This document shows, one piece after another, positions 1 through 6,142 of a DNA stretch of 8,643 nucleotides (its first letter is position 1; every line of letters starts with the position of its first letter). A model generated the notes under the pieces. That model was not told the DNA's origin and did no database searches. It was given only the letters and a program-made list of their open reading frames with translations. The DNA lies in the NCBI GenBank assembly GCA_014859215.1, contig JACUUS010000296.1, positions 1-8,643 on the forward strand, given 5' to 3'. A program made the position numbers and the translations under genes. This DNA comes from Dehalococcoidia bacterium. GTDB taxonomy: Bacteria; Chloroflexota; Dehalococcoidia; SZUA-161.

Positions 1-72
1 GTGTTCATTTAGCGGCTAACAAGGGTGGCACCGCGGATTTGACCCCGCCCCTTCGGGCGGGGTTTTAATTTT
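1..72 (+). promoter_or_regulatory. T-box riboswitch leader (3' part), tRNA-Trp type, controlling the trp operon
   Basis: The conserved T-box sequence lies at 22-36 (AGGGTGGCACCGCGG). The full antiterminator can be folded: 21-25 (AAGGG) pairs with 49-53 (CCCTT), a 7-nt bulge UGGCACC occupies 26-32, and 33-36 (GCGG) pairs with 45-48 (CCGC). This fold uses the same bases as the left arm of the terminator hairpin, so the two are mutually exclusive. In this family the UGGN bulge pairs with the NCCA end of uncharged tRNA; here N is C, which fits a tRNA with a G discriminator base, as bacterial tRNA-Trp has. The Stem I region with the specifier codon (expected UGG) lies upstream of the window, so amino-acid specificity rests on the discriminator base and the downstream genes. 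Bases 1-20 are the linker before the T-box. Confidence 0.95.
42..72 (+). terminator. Rho-independent terminator of the trp T-box leader
   Basis: An 8-bp perfect GC stem pairs 43-50 (CCCCGCCC) with 55-62 (GGGCGGGG) around the loop CTTC (51-54), with a possible extra A42-T63 pair. It is followed by TTTTAATTTT (63-72). It overlaps the antiterminator arm at 45-53, so it forms only when charged tRNA leaves the antiterminator unstabilised. The trpE start codon is 20 nt beyond the T run. Confidence 0.95.
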
Positions 73-92
73 GCCCATTTTTGAGCGTGATC

Positions 93-1628
93 ATGAAAAT
101 CGAGTACTTCCCGAAGCTCGACACATTCAGAGAGCTGGCGGACAGGGGTAACCTAGTCCCGGTCTACCGGGAGCTTCCCGGCGACCTGGATACGCCCGTG
201 TCTGTTTTCCTGAAACTGGGCCAGCCGGCGCCGACCTTCCTCCTGGAGAGCGTCGAGGGCGGCGAGAAACTGGGACGCTACTCCTTCCTGGGCGTCGGCC
301 ATAATTTGCTGGTCAAGGCATCCGGCAAGAGAGCGATCATTTACCGGGAAGGCGAGAGGCAGAAAGTCGACCTGAATGGGCGCGACTGTCTTCACGTGAT
401 TGAAGAGCTCCTCGCTCAGCGACAGGTTGTTCGCGTGCCCGGTCTACCCCGGTTCTACGGGGGCGCCGTCGGGTACGTTTCCTACGATACCGTACGGCAT
501 TTCGAGAAGCTTCCTGAGTGCTCCCACGACGAATTGGGCCTGCCCGAATGCGTCTTCGTTTTCACCGATACAATGATCATCTTCGACCATGTCCAGCACA
601 AGATCAAGATCGTAGCCAATACCTTTGTGGATGGGCCCGTGGAGGGCGCGTACAGGAAGGCGATGGCCAAGATCGACGCCATCGCCGCGAGGCTGACAAA
701 GGCTCCCGCCGTCCGCCCGCCGAAGATAAACGGCCTCAAGGCTCCCGCTGACGGCACAGGACTTGAGTCCAACTTCACGCGTGATGGTTTCGAGAAGGCG
801 GTGCTTGCCTGCAAGGAGTATATCGCCGCCGGCGACGCTTTCCAGATCGTCCTGTCCCAGCGCCTGAAGCGGCAGACATCCGCCGAGCCGCTGGCAATCT
901 ACCGCGCCCTGCGGATGCTGAACCCGTCACCCTATATGTTCTTCCTCGACCTGGGCGATTTTCAGCTAATCGGTTCGAGCCCCGAAATGCTGGTGAAGGT
1001 AGAAAACGGGGTGGCCGAGACCTGCCCCATAGCGGGCACCAGGCCTCGAGGCCGCACCGATGAAGAGGATGAATCCCTGGCCGCCGAGCTGCTGGCCGAT
1101 CCCAAGGAAAAGGCCGAACACGCGATGCTGGTCGACCTCGCCAGGAACGACCTCGGCAGGGTGTGCCAGCCAGGCTCGATGAGGGTGCCGGTACAGATGA
1201 AGGTCGAGAAATACTCCCACGTTATGCACATGGTCTCCACGGTCGAAGGCCGGTTGAAACAAAGCGAAAACGCTTTCGGCCTGCTCAGGGCAGCTTTCCC
1301 AGCGGGCACGCTCACCGGGGCGCCCAAGATCAGGGCCATGGAGATCATAACCGAATTGGAGGACCTCAAGCGGGGTCCGTACGGGGGAGCCGTCGGTTAT
1401 TTCAGCTATGACGGCAATATGGATACCTGCATTACCATTCGCACGATAGTCATGGTCGGAAACACCGTCTATCTCCAGGCCGGGGCAGGCATAGTCTACG
1501 ATTCCGACCCGGCCAGTGAGTACCGGGAGACGCTGAACAAGCTGAGGGTGCTCGAAGCGGCCGTGGAAGCAGCGGAGGAAGAACGCCGCGCGCGTTCGGT
1601 CCCGGAAACCGAGCACAGCATGCCATGA
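93..1628 (+). CDS. trpE: Anthranilate synthase component I (TrpE)
   Basis: TrpE is the chorismate-binding subunit of anthranilate synthase and catalyses the first committed step, chorismate to anthranilate. With the ATG at 93 it has 511 residues, normal for the family. The N-terminal domain carries the LLES motif (about 50-53) of the tryptophan feedback site, followed by a GRYSFLG segment. The C-terminal chorismate-binding domain (about 225-490) shows PIAGT (312-316), HAMLVDLARND (343-353) with Mg and substrate ligands, an AGTLTGAPK segment (404-412), and GAGIVYDSDP (464-473). All are intact, so the enzyme should be active and feedback-inhibited. I chose ATG 93 because a weak GAG (83-85) sits 7 nt upstream; in-frame TTG 81 and GTG 87 lack a ribosome site. 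PabB is the main alternative, made unlikely by the T-box and the trp neighbours. It overlaps trpD by 4 nt, and no trpG lies in between. Confidence 0.97.
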   Translation: MKIEYFPKLDTFRELADRGNLVPVYRELPGDLDTPVSVFLKLGQPAPTFLLESVEGGEKLGRYSFLGVGHNLLVKASGKRAIIYREGERQKVDLNGRDCLHVIEELLAQRQVVRVPGLPRFYGGAVGYVSYDTVRHFEKLPECSHDELGLPECVFVFTDTMIIFDHVQHKIKIVANTFVDGPVEGAYRKAMAKIDAIAARLTKAPAVRPPKINGLKAPADGTGLESNFTRDGFEKAVLACKEYIAAGDAFQIVLSQRLKRQTSAEPLAIYRALRMLNPSPYMFFLDLGDFQLIGSSPEMLVKVENGVAETCPIAGTRPRGRTDEEDESLAAELLADPKEKAEHAMLVDLARNDLGRVCQPGSMRVPVQMKVEKYSHVMHMVSTVEGRLKQSENAFGLLRAAFPAGTLTGAPKIRAMEIITELEDLKRGPYGGAVGYFSYDGNMDTCITIRTIVMVGNTVYLQAGAGIVYDSDPASEYRETLNKLRVLEAAVEAAEEERRARSVPETEHSMP

Positions 1629-2647
1629 TCAAAGAAGCCCTGTCTCGAATCGTTTCCCGCAACGACCTCACGCGGCAGGAGGCCAGGGAGGTTATGGGCG
1701 AGATCATGCGCGGCGAGGCGACCGCCGCACAAATCGGTGCTTTCCTGACGGGGCTCCGAATGAAGGGTGAAACGGTGGAAGAGATCGCGGGGTGCGTTGA
1801 GGCTATGAGGAACAGCGCCGTAAAGGTCCGGACGAAAAATGACGCCATAGTAGATACCTGCGGAACGGGCGGCGATGGAGCAGGGACCTTCAACATATCG
1901 ACTACGGCGGCGTTCGTGGCCGCCGGAGCCGGGGTCCCGATCGCGAAGCACGGGAACCGGTCGGTATCAAGCCGCTGCGGCAGCGCGGACCTTCTTCAGG
2001 CCCTGGGTGTGAATCTCGAAATAGGCCCCGAGAAGGCGGCCCTCTGCATCGACGAGGTCGGAATCGGGTTCCTGTTCGCGCCGCTGCTGCACCCGGCGAT
2101 GAAGCACGCACTGGGACCGCGCCGCGATATCGGTCTTCGCACGATTTTCAATCTTCTTGGCCCTCTGGCAAACCCGGCCGGAGCCAGAAGGCAGCTTCTG
2201 GGCGTTTATGACGGAGAGCTGACTGAGCTGATTGGCAGCGTGCTGCTCGCGCTGGGCGCGGAGCATGCGATGGTTGTTCACGGCGCCGGCGGGCTTGATG
2301 AGCTTTCCACCGCTGGAGTCAGCAAAGTCTCCCTGGTACGCGAAGGCTCCATTGAGACTACCTTCCTCGACCCCGCGGACTTCGGGTTGCCGCTCGCTTC
2401 CGTGGAGGAACTCAAGGGCGGCGAAGCGGGTGAAAACGCCGCCATCACAAGAGCGATTCTCCAGGGTCAAAGCGGCCCCAAACGGGATATAGTCCTGCTC
2501 AACGCGGCGGCCGTCCTCATAGCAGGAGGGAAGGCCGTCAGTTTCGAGGAGGGGCTCATAGCGGCCGCTGAATCCATCGACAGCGGGAAAGCCTTTCGCA
2601 AGCTGGAGCAGCTTGTCGAATTCACACAAAGCGAAGACAGAGGATAG
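1625..2647 (+). CDS. trpD: Anthranilate phosphoribosyltransferase (TrpD)
   Basis: TrpD transfers the phosphoribosyl group of PRPP to anthranilate, giving phosphoribosylanthranilate, the second pathway step. The 340-residue protein is standard length and is not fused to a TrpG amidotransferase domain, as it is in enterobacteria. The N-terminal helical domain (about 1-65) is followed by the glycine-rich PRPP site CGTGGD (79-84), the NIST segment (90-93), and KHGNRSVSS (108-116) with the following GSADLL segment. The anthranilate-binding region with HPAMK (156-160) and GPRRDIG comes next, then the metal-binding Asp-Glu pair in GLDE (223-226). All expected residues are present. The start is an ATG within the trpE stop (ATGA overlap), which implies translational coupling; no strong ribosome site of its own is seen. 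Confidence 0.97.
   Translation: MIKEALSRIVSRNDLTRQEAREVMGEIMRGEATAAQIGAFLTGLRMKGETVEEIAGCVEAMRNSAVKVRTKNDAIVDTCGTGGDGAGTFNISTTAAFVAAGAGVPIAKHGNRSVSSRCGSADLLQALGVNLEIGPEKAALCIDEVGIGFLFAPLLHPAMKHALGPRRDIGLRTIFNLLGPLANPAGARRQLLGVYDGELTELIGSVLLALGAEHAMVVHGAGGLDELSTAGVSKVSLVREGSIETTFLDPADFGLPLASVEELKGGEAGENAAITRAILQGQSGPKRDIVLLNAAAVLIAGGKAVSFEEGLIAAAESIDSGKAFRKLEQLVEFTQSEDRG
2639..2644 (+). promoter_or_regulatory. Ribosome-binding site of trpC
   Basis: AGAGGA lies just before the trpD stop and 7 nt upstream of the TTG at 2652. It is what decides the trpC start, because the more upstream in-frame TTG at 2613 has no such site. Confidence 0.75.
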
Positions 2648-2651
2648 CGTT

Positions 2652-3473
2652 TTGCTCGAACAGATCGTGAACGCTACGAGGAAGTCGCTGGAGCGCCGGA
2701 TGCGCGAGATGCCGCCGAAGGCAGCGGAGGAGGCCGCCCGCCGGCGACAGCCGCCGCGAGAGTTCGCGGGAGCCCTGTCCACTGGCAATCCGGCCCTGAT
2801 CGCGGAGATAAAGCGCGTCTCTCCGGCAAAGGGGCCACTGCGACCGGACCTCGATGCCGTGACCTTGGCCCGTATCTACAGGGATAACGGGGCAGCCGCT
2901 ATCTCGGTGCTTACGGAGTCCTCGTATTTCAAGGGAAGCTTCGACGATCTTCAGGCCGCTCGTGAGAGTTCAGGCCTGCCCGTGCTCTGCAAAGACTTTT
3001 TCATAGACCCCTATCAGGTGTACTATGCGCGCGCTTTCGGTGCCGATGCGGTGCTTCTGATCGCAGCTATCCTCGATGACCGGTCGCTGTCCGGTCTTCA
3101 CGAGGTGGCCCGGGCTCTGGGGATGGCCGCGATCGTGGAGGTGCATGACCGGACTGAGCTGGAAAGGGCGCTGGGATGTGAGCCGGATATAGTCGGGATA
3201 AATAACCGGGACCTGACTCATTTCACCGTAGACCTGAATACCACGCTGAAGCTGCGGAGGCTCGTCCCTGAAAATCTCTTGCTGGTCAGCGAGAGCGGCA
3301 TTCATTCCAGAGACGACATCGTGAAGCTGCGGGATGCGGGCGTGAACGCCGTCCTTGTCGGGGAGGCCGTTGTGACCAGCCCCGATCCCGCTCGAAAGGT
3401 CCGGGAATTATTGGGTGAGGATGTCAACTGCAAACTCCAGGCGTCGGTGAGGCGAGGGCAAAGCCATGGTTAA
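2652..3473 (+). CDS. trpC: Indole-3-glycerol phosphate synthase (TrpC)
   Basis: TrpC closes the indole ring, converting carboxyphenylamino-deoxyribulose 5-phosphate to indole-3-glycerol phosphate. It is a 273-residue single (beta/alpha)8 barrel, not fused to TrpF. Expected active-site residues are visible: IAEIKR with E52 and K54, LCKDF with K114, VEVHD with E163, GINNRDL with the conserved Asn pair at 184-185, and SESGI with E214 and S215. The start is taken as TTG 2652, which has AGAGGA 7 nt upstream and gives the usual short N-terminus (LEQIV followed by a charged helix). This places the start 4 nt after the trpD stop. The gene ends 8 nt inside trpF. Confidence 0.96.
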   Translation: MLEQIVNATRKSLERRMREMPPKAAEEAARRRQPPREFAGALSTGNPALIAEIKRVSPAKGPLRPDLDAVTLARIYRDNGAAAISVLTESSYFKGSFDDLQAARESSGLPVLCKDFFIDPYQVYYARAFGADAVLLIAAILDDRSLSGLHEVARALGMAAIVEVHDRTELERALGCEPDIVGINNRDLTHFTVDLNTTLKLRRLVPENLLLVSESGIHSRDDIVKLRDAGVNAVLVGEAVVTSPDPARKVRELLGEDVNCKLQASVRRGQSHG

Positions 3474-4098
3474 GGTCAAGATCTGCGGAATAACGAACCT
3501 CGAGGACGCCCTGGCGGCGGTAAGGAGCGGCGCCGATGCCCTGGGCTTCGTGTTCGCGCCCAGTCCCAGGAGGATGACCCCGGGGGCTGTCAGGGAAATA
3601 GTGGAGAAGCTTCCTCCTCTCATCTGCAAGGTGGGGGTCTTCCAGGATATGGACGCCGATTCGATCAAGGAGACGCTGTCCTACTGTCACCTTGATCTGG
3701 CGCAGCTGCACGGCAGCGAAGGGCCCGATGCATGTGCCGCCCTTTTTCCCAGAGTGATAAAGGCCTTCACTGTGTCGACTCTTCCTCATACTGAAGACCT
3801 GAGCAGCTACCGCGTAGCCGCCTACATGCTGGACAGGGAAAAAGGACGGCGGCATACCCGCGCTTCAGAGGACGTCTGGAGGGCCGTCCGGAGTTTGCGA
3901 GATCACGGCCTCCTTATACTGGCCGGAGGGCTCACACCCGGGAATGTGAGTGAAGCGGTCAAGATTGCCAGACCGTATGCGGTAGATGTATCCAGCGGGG
4001 TGGAAAGCAGGCCTGGCAGAAAGGACCACGCCCGATTGCGTGCCTTCATAATATCAGCCAGGCGAGGTTCTAATGGAATCAACCTTGAAAACGCCTGA
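3466..4098 (+). CDS. trpF: Phosphoribosylanthranilate isomerase (TrpF), with an unusual active-site loop
   Basis: TrpF performs the Amadori rearrangement of phosphoribosylanthranilate to the deoxyribulose product used by TrpC. It is 210 residues, normal for a monofunctional TrpF barrel. The catalytic base Cys7 is present in KICGIT, and the candidate catalytic acid Asp123 follows a hydrophobic strand. Other family marks are GADALGFVF with SPR (22-35), AQLHG (79-83), AGGLTPGNV (153-161) and DVSSGVE (174-180), which form the phosphate-binding end. Unusually, the Gly-rich GG[ST]G segment normally between Asp and the conserved Trp is replaced by polar residues (124-137), though spacing and Trp138 are kept. 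ATG 3466 has GAGGG 7 nt upstream. It overlaps trpC by 8 nt and trpB by 26 nt. The identification is firm from C7, the C-terminal motifs and the position. Confidence 0.94.
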   Translation: MVKVKICGITNLEDALAAVRSGADALGFVFAPSPRRMTPGAVREIVEKLPPLICKVGVFQDMDADSIKETLSYCHLDLAQLHGSEGPDACAALFPRVIKAFTVSTLPHTEDLSSYRVAAYMLDREKGRRHTRASEDVWRAVRSLRDHGLLILAGGLTPGNVSEAVKIARPYAVDVSSGVESRPGRKDHARLRAFIISARRGSNGINLENA

Positions 4099-5275
4099 TT
4101 CCCGGGGTCGGTTCGGACCCTACGGCGGCAAGTTCGTGCCGGAAGTGCTCATGCCCGCCTTGAGCGAGCTTGAGACAGCCTACGCGGAAGCGTGCGCCGA
4201 TCCCGAATTTCTCAAGAGCTTCGACGATCTGTGCCGGGACTACGTCGGGCGCCCCACTCCTCTCTACCATGCCCGGCAGCTCTCCGAAAAGCTTGGCGGC
4301 GCCGGTATTCTGCTGAAGCGCGAGGACCTCGCCCACACAGGCGCACACAAGATCAATAATACCCTCGGCCAGGGGTTGCTCGCCCTGCGCATGGGCAAGA
4401 AACGCATCATTGCTGAAACCGGGGCGGGACAGCACGGGGTTGCGGCGGCAACCGTTTGCGCCATGCTGGGCCTGGGCTGCGTTGTATACATGGGCGAAGA
4501 AGATGTACACCGGCAGTCCTTGAACGTCTTCCGGATGAAACTCCTCGGCGCCGAGGTGCGAACCGTGTCAAGCGGCAGCCGCACACTCAAGGATGCGATA
4601 AACGAAGCGATCCGTGACTGGGTTACGAACGTGAGCACTACTCACTATATGCTTGGCTCGGTGGTCGGGCCTCATCCTTACCCCATGATCGTGAGAGACT
4701 TCCAGTCGGTAATCGGCCGGGAAGCAAGACAGCAGGTCTTGCAGGCATACGACAGACTTCCCGACATGATTATCGCCTGCGTTGGGGGCGGCAGCAACGC
4801 GATAGGCATCTTTCATTCGTTTGTGGGCGACCGCGAGGTACAGCTTGTCGGAGTGGAAGCAGCCGGCACCGGAACGGGCGACGGCGAGCATTCCGCCACG
4901 CTCTCCGAGGGTACTCCAGGAATCCTGCACGGAACGAGGTCCTACCTTCTCCAGGACGAGAATGGGCAGGTGAAGAACACACGCAGCATAGCGCCCGGCC
5001 TCGACTACCCCGGAGTCGGGCCGGAGCACAGCTATCTGAAGGATACCGGCCGGGCCCGTTACGTAGCGGTCACGGACAAGCAGGCCCTGGAAGGGTTCCG
5101 GCTCCTGGCCGGTACTGAGGGGATCCTGCCCGCGCTCGAACCCTCTCATGCCGTCTACTATGCGGCTCAGGTAGCGGCTTCGATGGGCAAAGACAAACTG
5201 GTACTGGTCAACCTCTCCGGCAGGGGCGACAAGGATATCGCCATCGTGGCTGACGCGCTGGGGGTAATCCTGTGA
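4073..5275 (+). CDS. trpB: Tryptophan synthase beta chain, canonical class (TrpB1)
   Basis: TrpB is the PLP enzyme that condenses indole, tunnelled from TrpA, with L-serine to give tryptophan. It has 400 residues, typical for the class that forms the alpha2-beta2 complex. The N-terminal GRFGPYGGKFVPE signature is present. The PLP Schiff-base lysine is K93 in HTGAHKINN. E115 and GAGQHG (117-122) form the catalytic and carboxylate-binding loop. GGGSN (238-242) binds the PLP phosphate, D311 in PGLDYPG is the residue that closes over the substrate, and SGRGDKD (382-388) lies near the PLP ring nitrogen. No key residue is missing. ATG 4073 has GAGG 5 nt upstream, inside the 3' end of trpF, giving a 26-nt overlap; trpA overlaps its stop by 4 nt, consistent with balanced production of the two subunits. 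Confidence 0.98.
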   Translation: MESTLKTPDSRGRFGPYGGKFVPEVLMPALSELETAYAEACADPEFLKSFDDLCRDYVGRPTPLYHARQLSEKLGGAGILLKREDLAHTGAHKINNTLGQGLLALRMGKKRIIAETGAGQHGVAAATVCAMLGLGCVVYMGEEDVHRQSLNVFRMKLLGAEVRTVSSGSRTLKDAINEAIRDWVTNVSTTHYMLGSVVGPHPYPMIVRDFQSVIGREARQQVLQAYDRLPDMIIACVGGGSNAIGIFHSFVGDREVQLVGVEAAGTGTGDGEHSATLSEGTPGILHGTRSYLLQDENGQVKNTRSIAPGLDYPGVGPEHSYLKDTGRARYVAVTDKQALEGFRLLAGTEGILPALEPSHAVYYAAQVAASMGKDKLVLVNLSGRGDKDIAIVADALGVIL

Positions 5276-6087
5276 GCCGCATCGGGTCTCTTTTTGCCTC
5301 ACCTGGCCGCAAGGCTCTCATCACCTATCTTACCGCCGGTTACCCCGACATCGGGACGACGCTGGAAATGGTCCCGCTGCTGGCTTCTTCGGGCTGCGAC
5401 ATAGTCGAACTGGGCATACCCTTCTCAGACCCCCTGGCCGACGGAGCCATAATTCAAAAAGCAGCCTTCCACGCTTTGAGGAACGGGGTCACGCCCGCCG
5501 AATGCATGAAGCTCGCAGGCAGGCTCAGCCGCCAGGTAGACGTGCCCCTGGTCTTCATGACCTATTTCAATCCCGTTCACAAATACGGAGTCGACGCTTT
5601 CTGTCGGGACTGCGCCGGGGCCGGGGTGAGCGGGCTTATCATACCGGACCTCCCGCCTGAAGAGAGCGAGGACGTCGAGCAATTTTCGAGGGACTGCGGC
5701 CTCGACCTGGTCTACTTGCTCGCTCCCACGAGCACGGAGAAACGCATAGACCTGGTCGCATCACGGTCTCGCGGGTTCATATATCTTGTCTCACTCACCG
5801 GCGTTACGGGCGCGCGCGAAACCCTGCCGGACGGACTGGAAAGCTTCGTGGCGAGAGTCCGTGCAAGGTGCAGCCAGCCTTTGTGCGTGGGCTTCGGCAT
5901 ATCCACCGCCGAGCAGGCGCGAAGAGTGGCGAGAATAGCCGACGGCGTAATCATCGGAAGCCGCCTGGTGCAAGTACTTGAAGCTCCAGAGCGCCTTACC
6001 CTGGTTCGCGATTTCATAAGCGAACTCAGGCATGCCCTGTCAGATGCGTGCCATTCCGAGCTTCCTGATGAGGAGGTCTCTATGTAA
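5272..6087 (+). CDS. trpA: Tryptophan synthase alpha chain (TrpA)
   Basis: TrpA cleaves indole-3-glycerol phosphate to indole and glyceraldehyde 3-phosphate and passes indole to TrpB. The 271-residue barrel is of normal length. Catalytic Glu46 lies in ELGIPFSDP and catalytic Asp57 in LADGAIIQ. Further marks are the TAGYP segment (21-25), IIPDLPPEE (123-131), the SLTGVTGAR loop (174-182) and the phosphate-binding GFGIS (207-211) and GVIIGSRLV (225-233). It starts with GTG at 5272 in a GTGA overlap with the trpB stop, with GGGGG 7 nt upstream, so coupling to trpB is expected. The last codons carry a perfect Shine-Dalgarno sequence followed by ATG-TAA (see separate entry). Confidence 0.97.
   Translation: MSRIGSLFASPGRKALITYLTAGYPDIGTTLEMVPLLASSGCDIVELGIPFSDPLADGAIIQKAAFHALRNGVTPAECMKLAGRLSRQVDVPLVFMTYFNPVHKYGVDAFCRDCAGAGVSGLIIPDLPPEESEDVEQFSRDCGLDLVYLLAPTSTEKRIDLVASRSRGFIYLVSLTGVTGARETLPDGLESFVARVRARCSQPLCVGFGISTAEQARRVARIADGVIIGSRLVQVLEAPERLTLVRDFISELRHALSDACHSELPDEEVSM
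6069..6087 (+). promoter_or_regulatory. Shine-Dalgarno plus AUG-UAA start-stop element at the trpA 3' end
   Basis: TGAGGAGG (6069-6076) stands 5 nt before ATG (6082-6084), which is followed at once by TAA, the trpA stop. The same TGAGGAGG with the same 5-nt spacing precedes trpB2 61 nt downstream (6130-6137). The sequence is directly visible; any role in ribosome loading or re-initiation, or an origin as the relic of an earlier gene start, is inference. It may simply encode the C-terminal Glu-Glu-Val of TrpA. Confidence 0.4.
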
Positions 6088-6129
6088 ACGGGCGATTCCG
6101 CATTCAATGCTTGAAATAGAAAGCCACTT

Positions 6130-6137
6130 TGAGGAGG
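6130..6137 (+). promoter_or_regulatory. Strong ribosome-binding site of trpB2
   Basis: TGAGGAGG lies 5 nt upstream of ATG 6143, the strongest site in the operon. It sets the trpB2 start and suggests translation independent of trpA, unlike the coupled genes upstream. Confidence 0.85.
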
Positions 6138-6142
6138 AGACA

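Noticed and set aside
1..20. A leader peptide with tandem Trp codons (E. coli-style attenuation)
   Set aside because: The visible leader shows a T-box switch, and there is no short reading frame with repeated TGG codons in it.
81..92. TTG start of trpE at 81 (or GTG 87)
   Set aside because: No ribosome site stands upstream of either, while ATG 93 has a weak GAG at 7 nt and gives the usual TrpE N-terminus.
2613..2651. TTG start of trpC at 2613, overlapping trpD by 35 nt
   Set aside because: AGAGGA (2639-2644) points to TTG 2652, and the added residues do not look like a TrpC N-terminus.
6032..6142. Upstream ATG starts of trpB2 (6032, 6107)
   Set aside because: They have no ribosome site, while ATG 6143 has TGAGGAGG at 5 nt; 6032 would also overlap trpA by 56 nt with an atypical extension.
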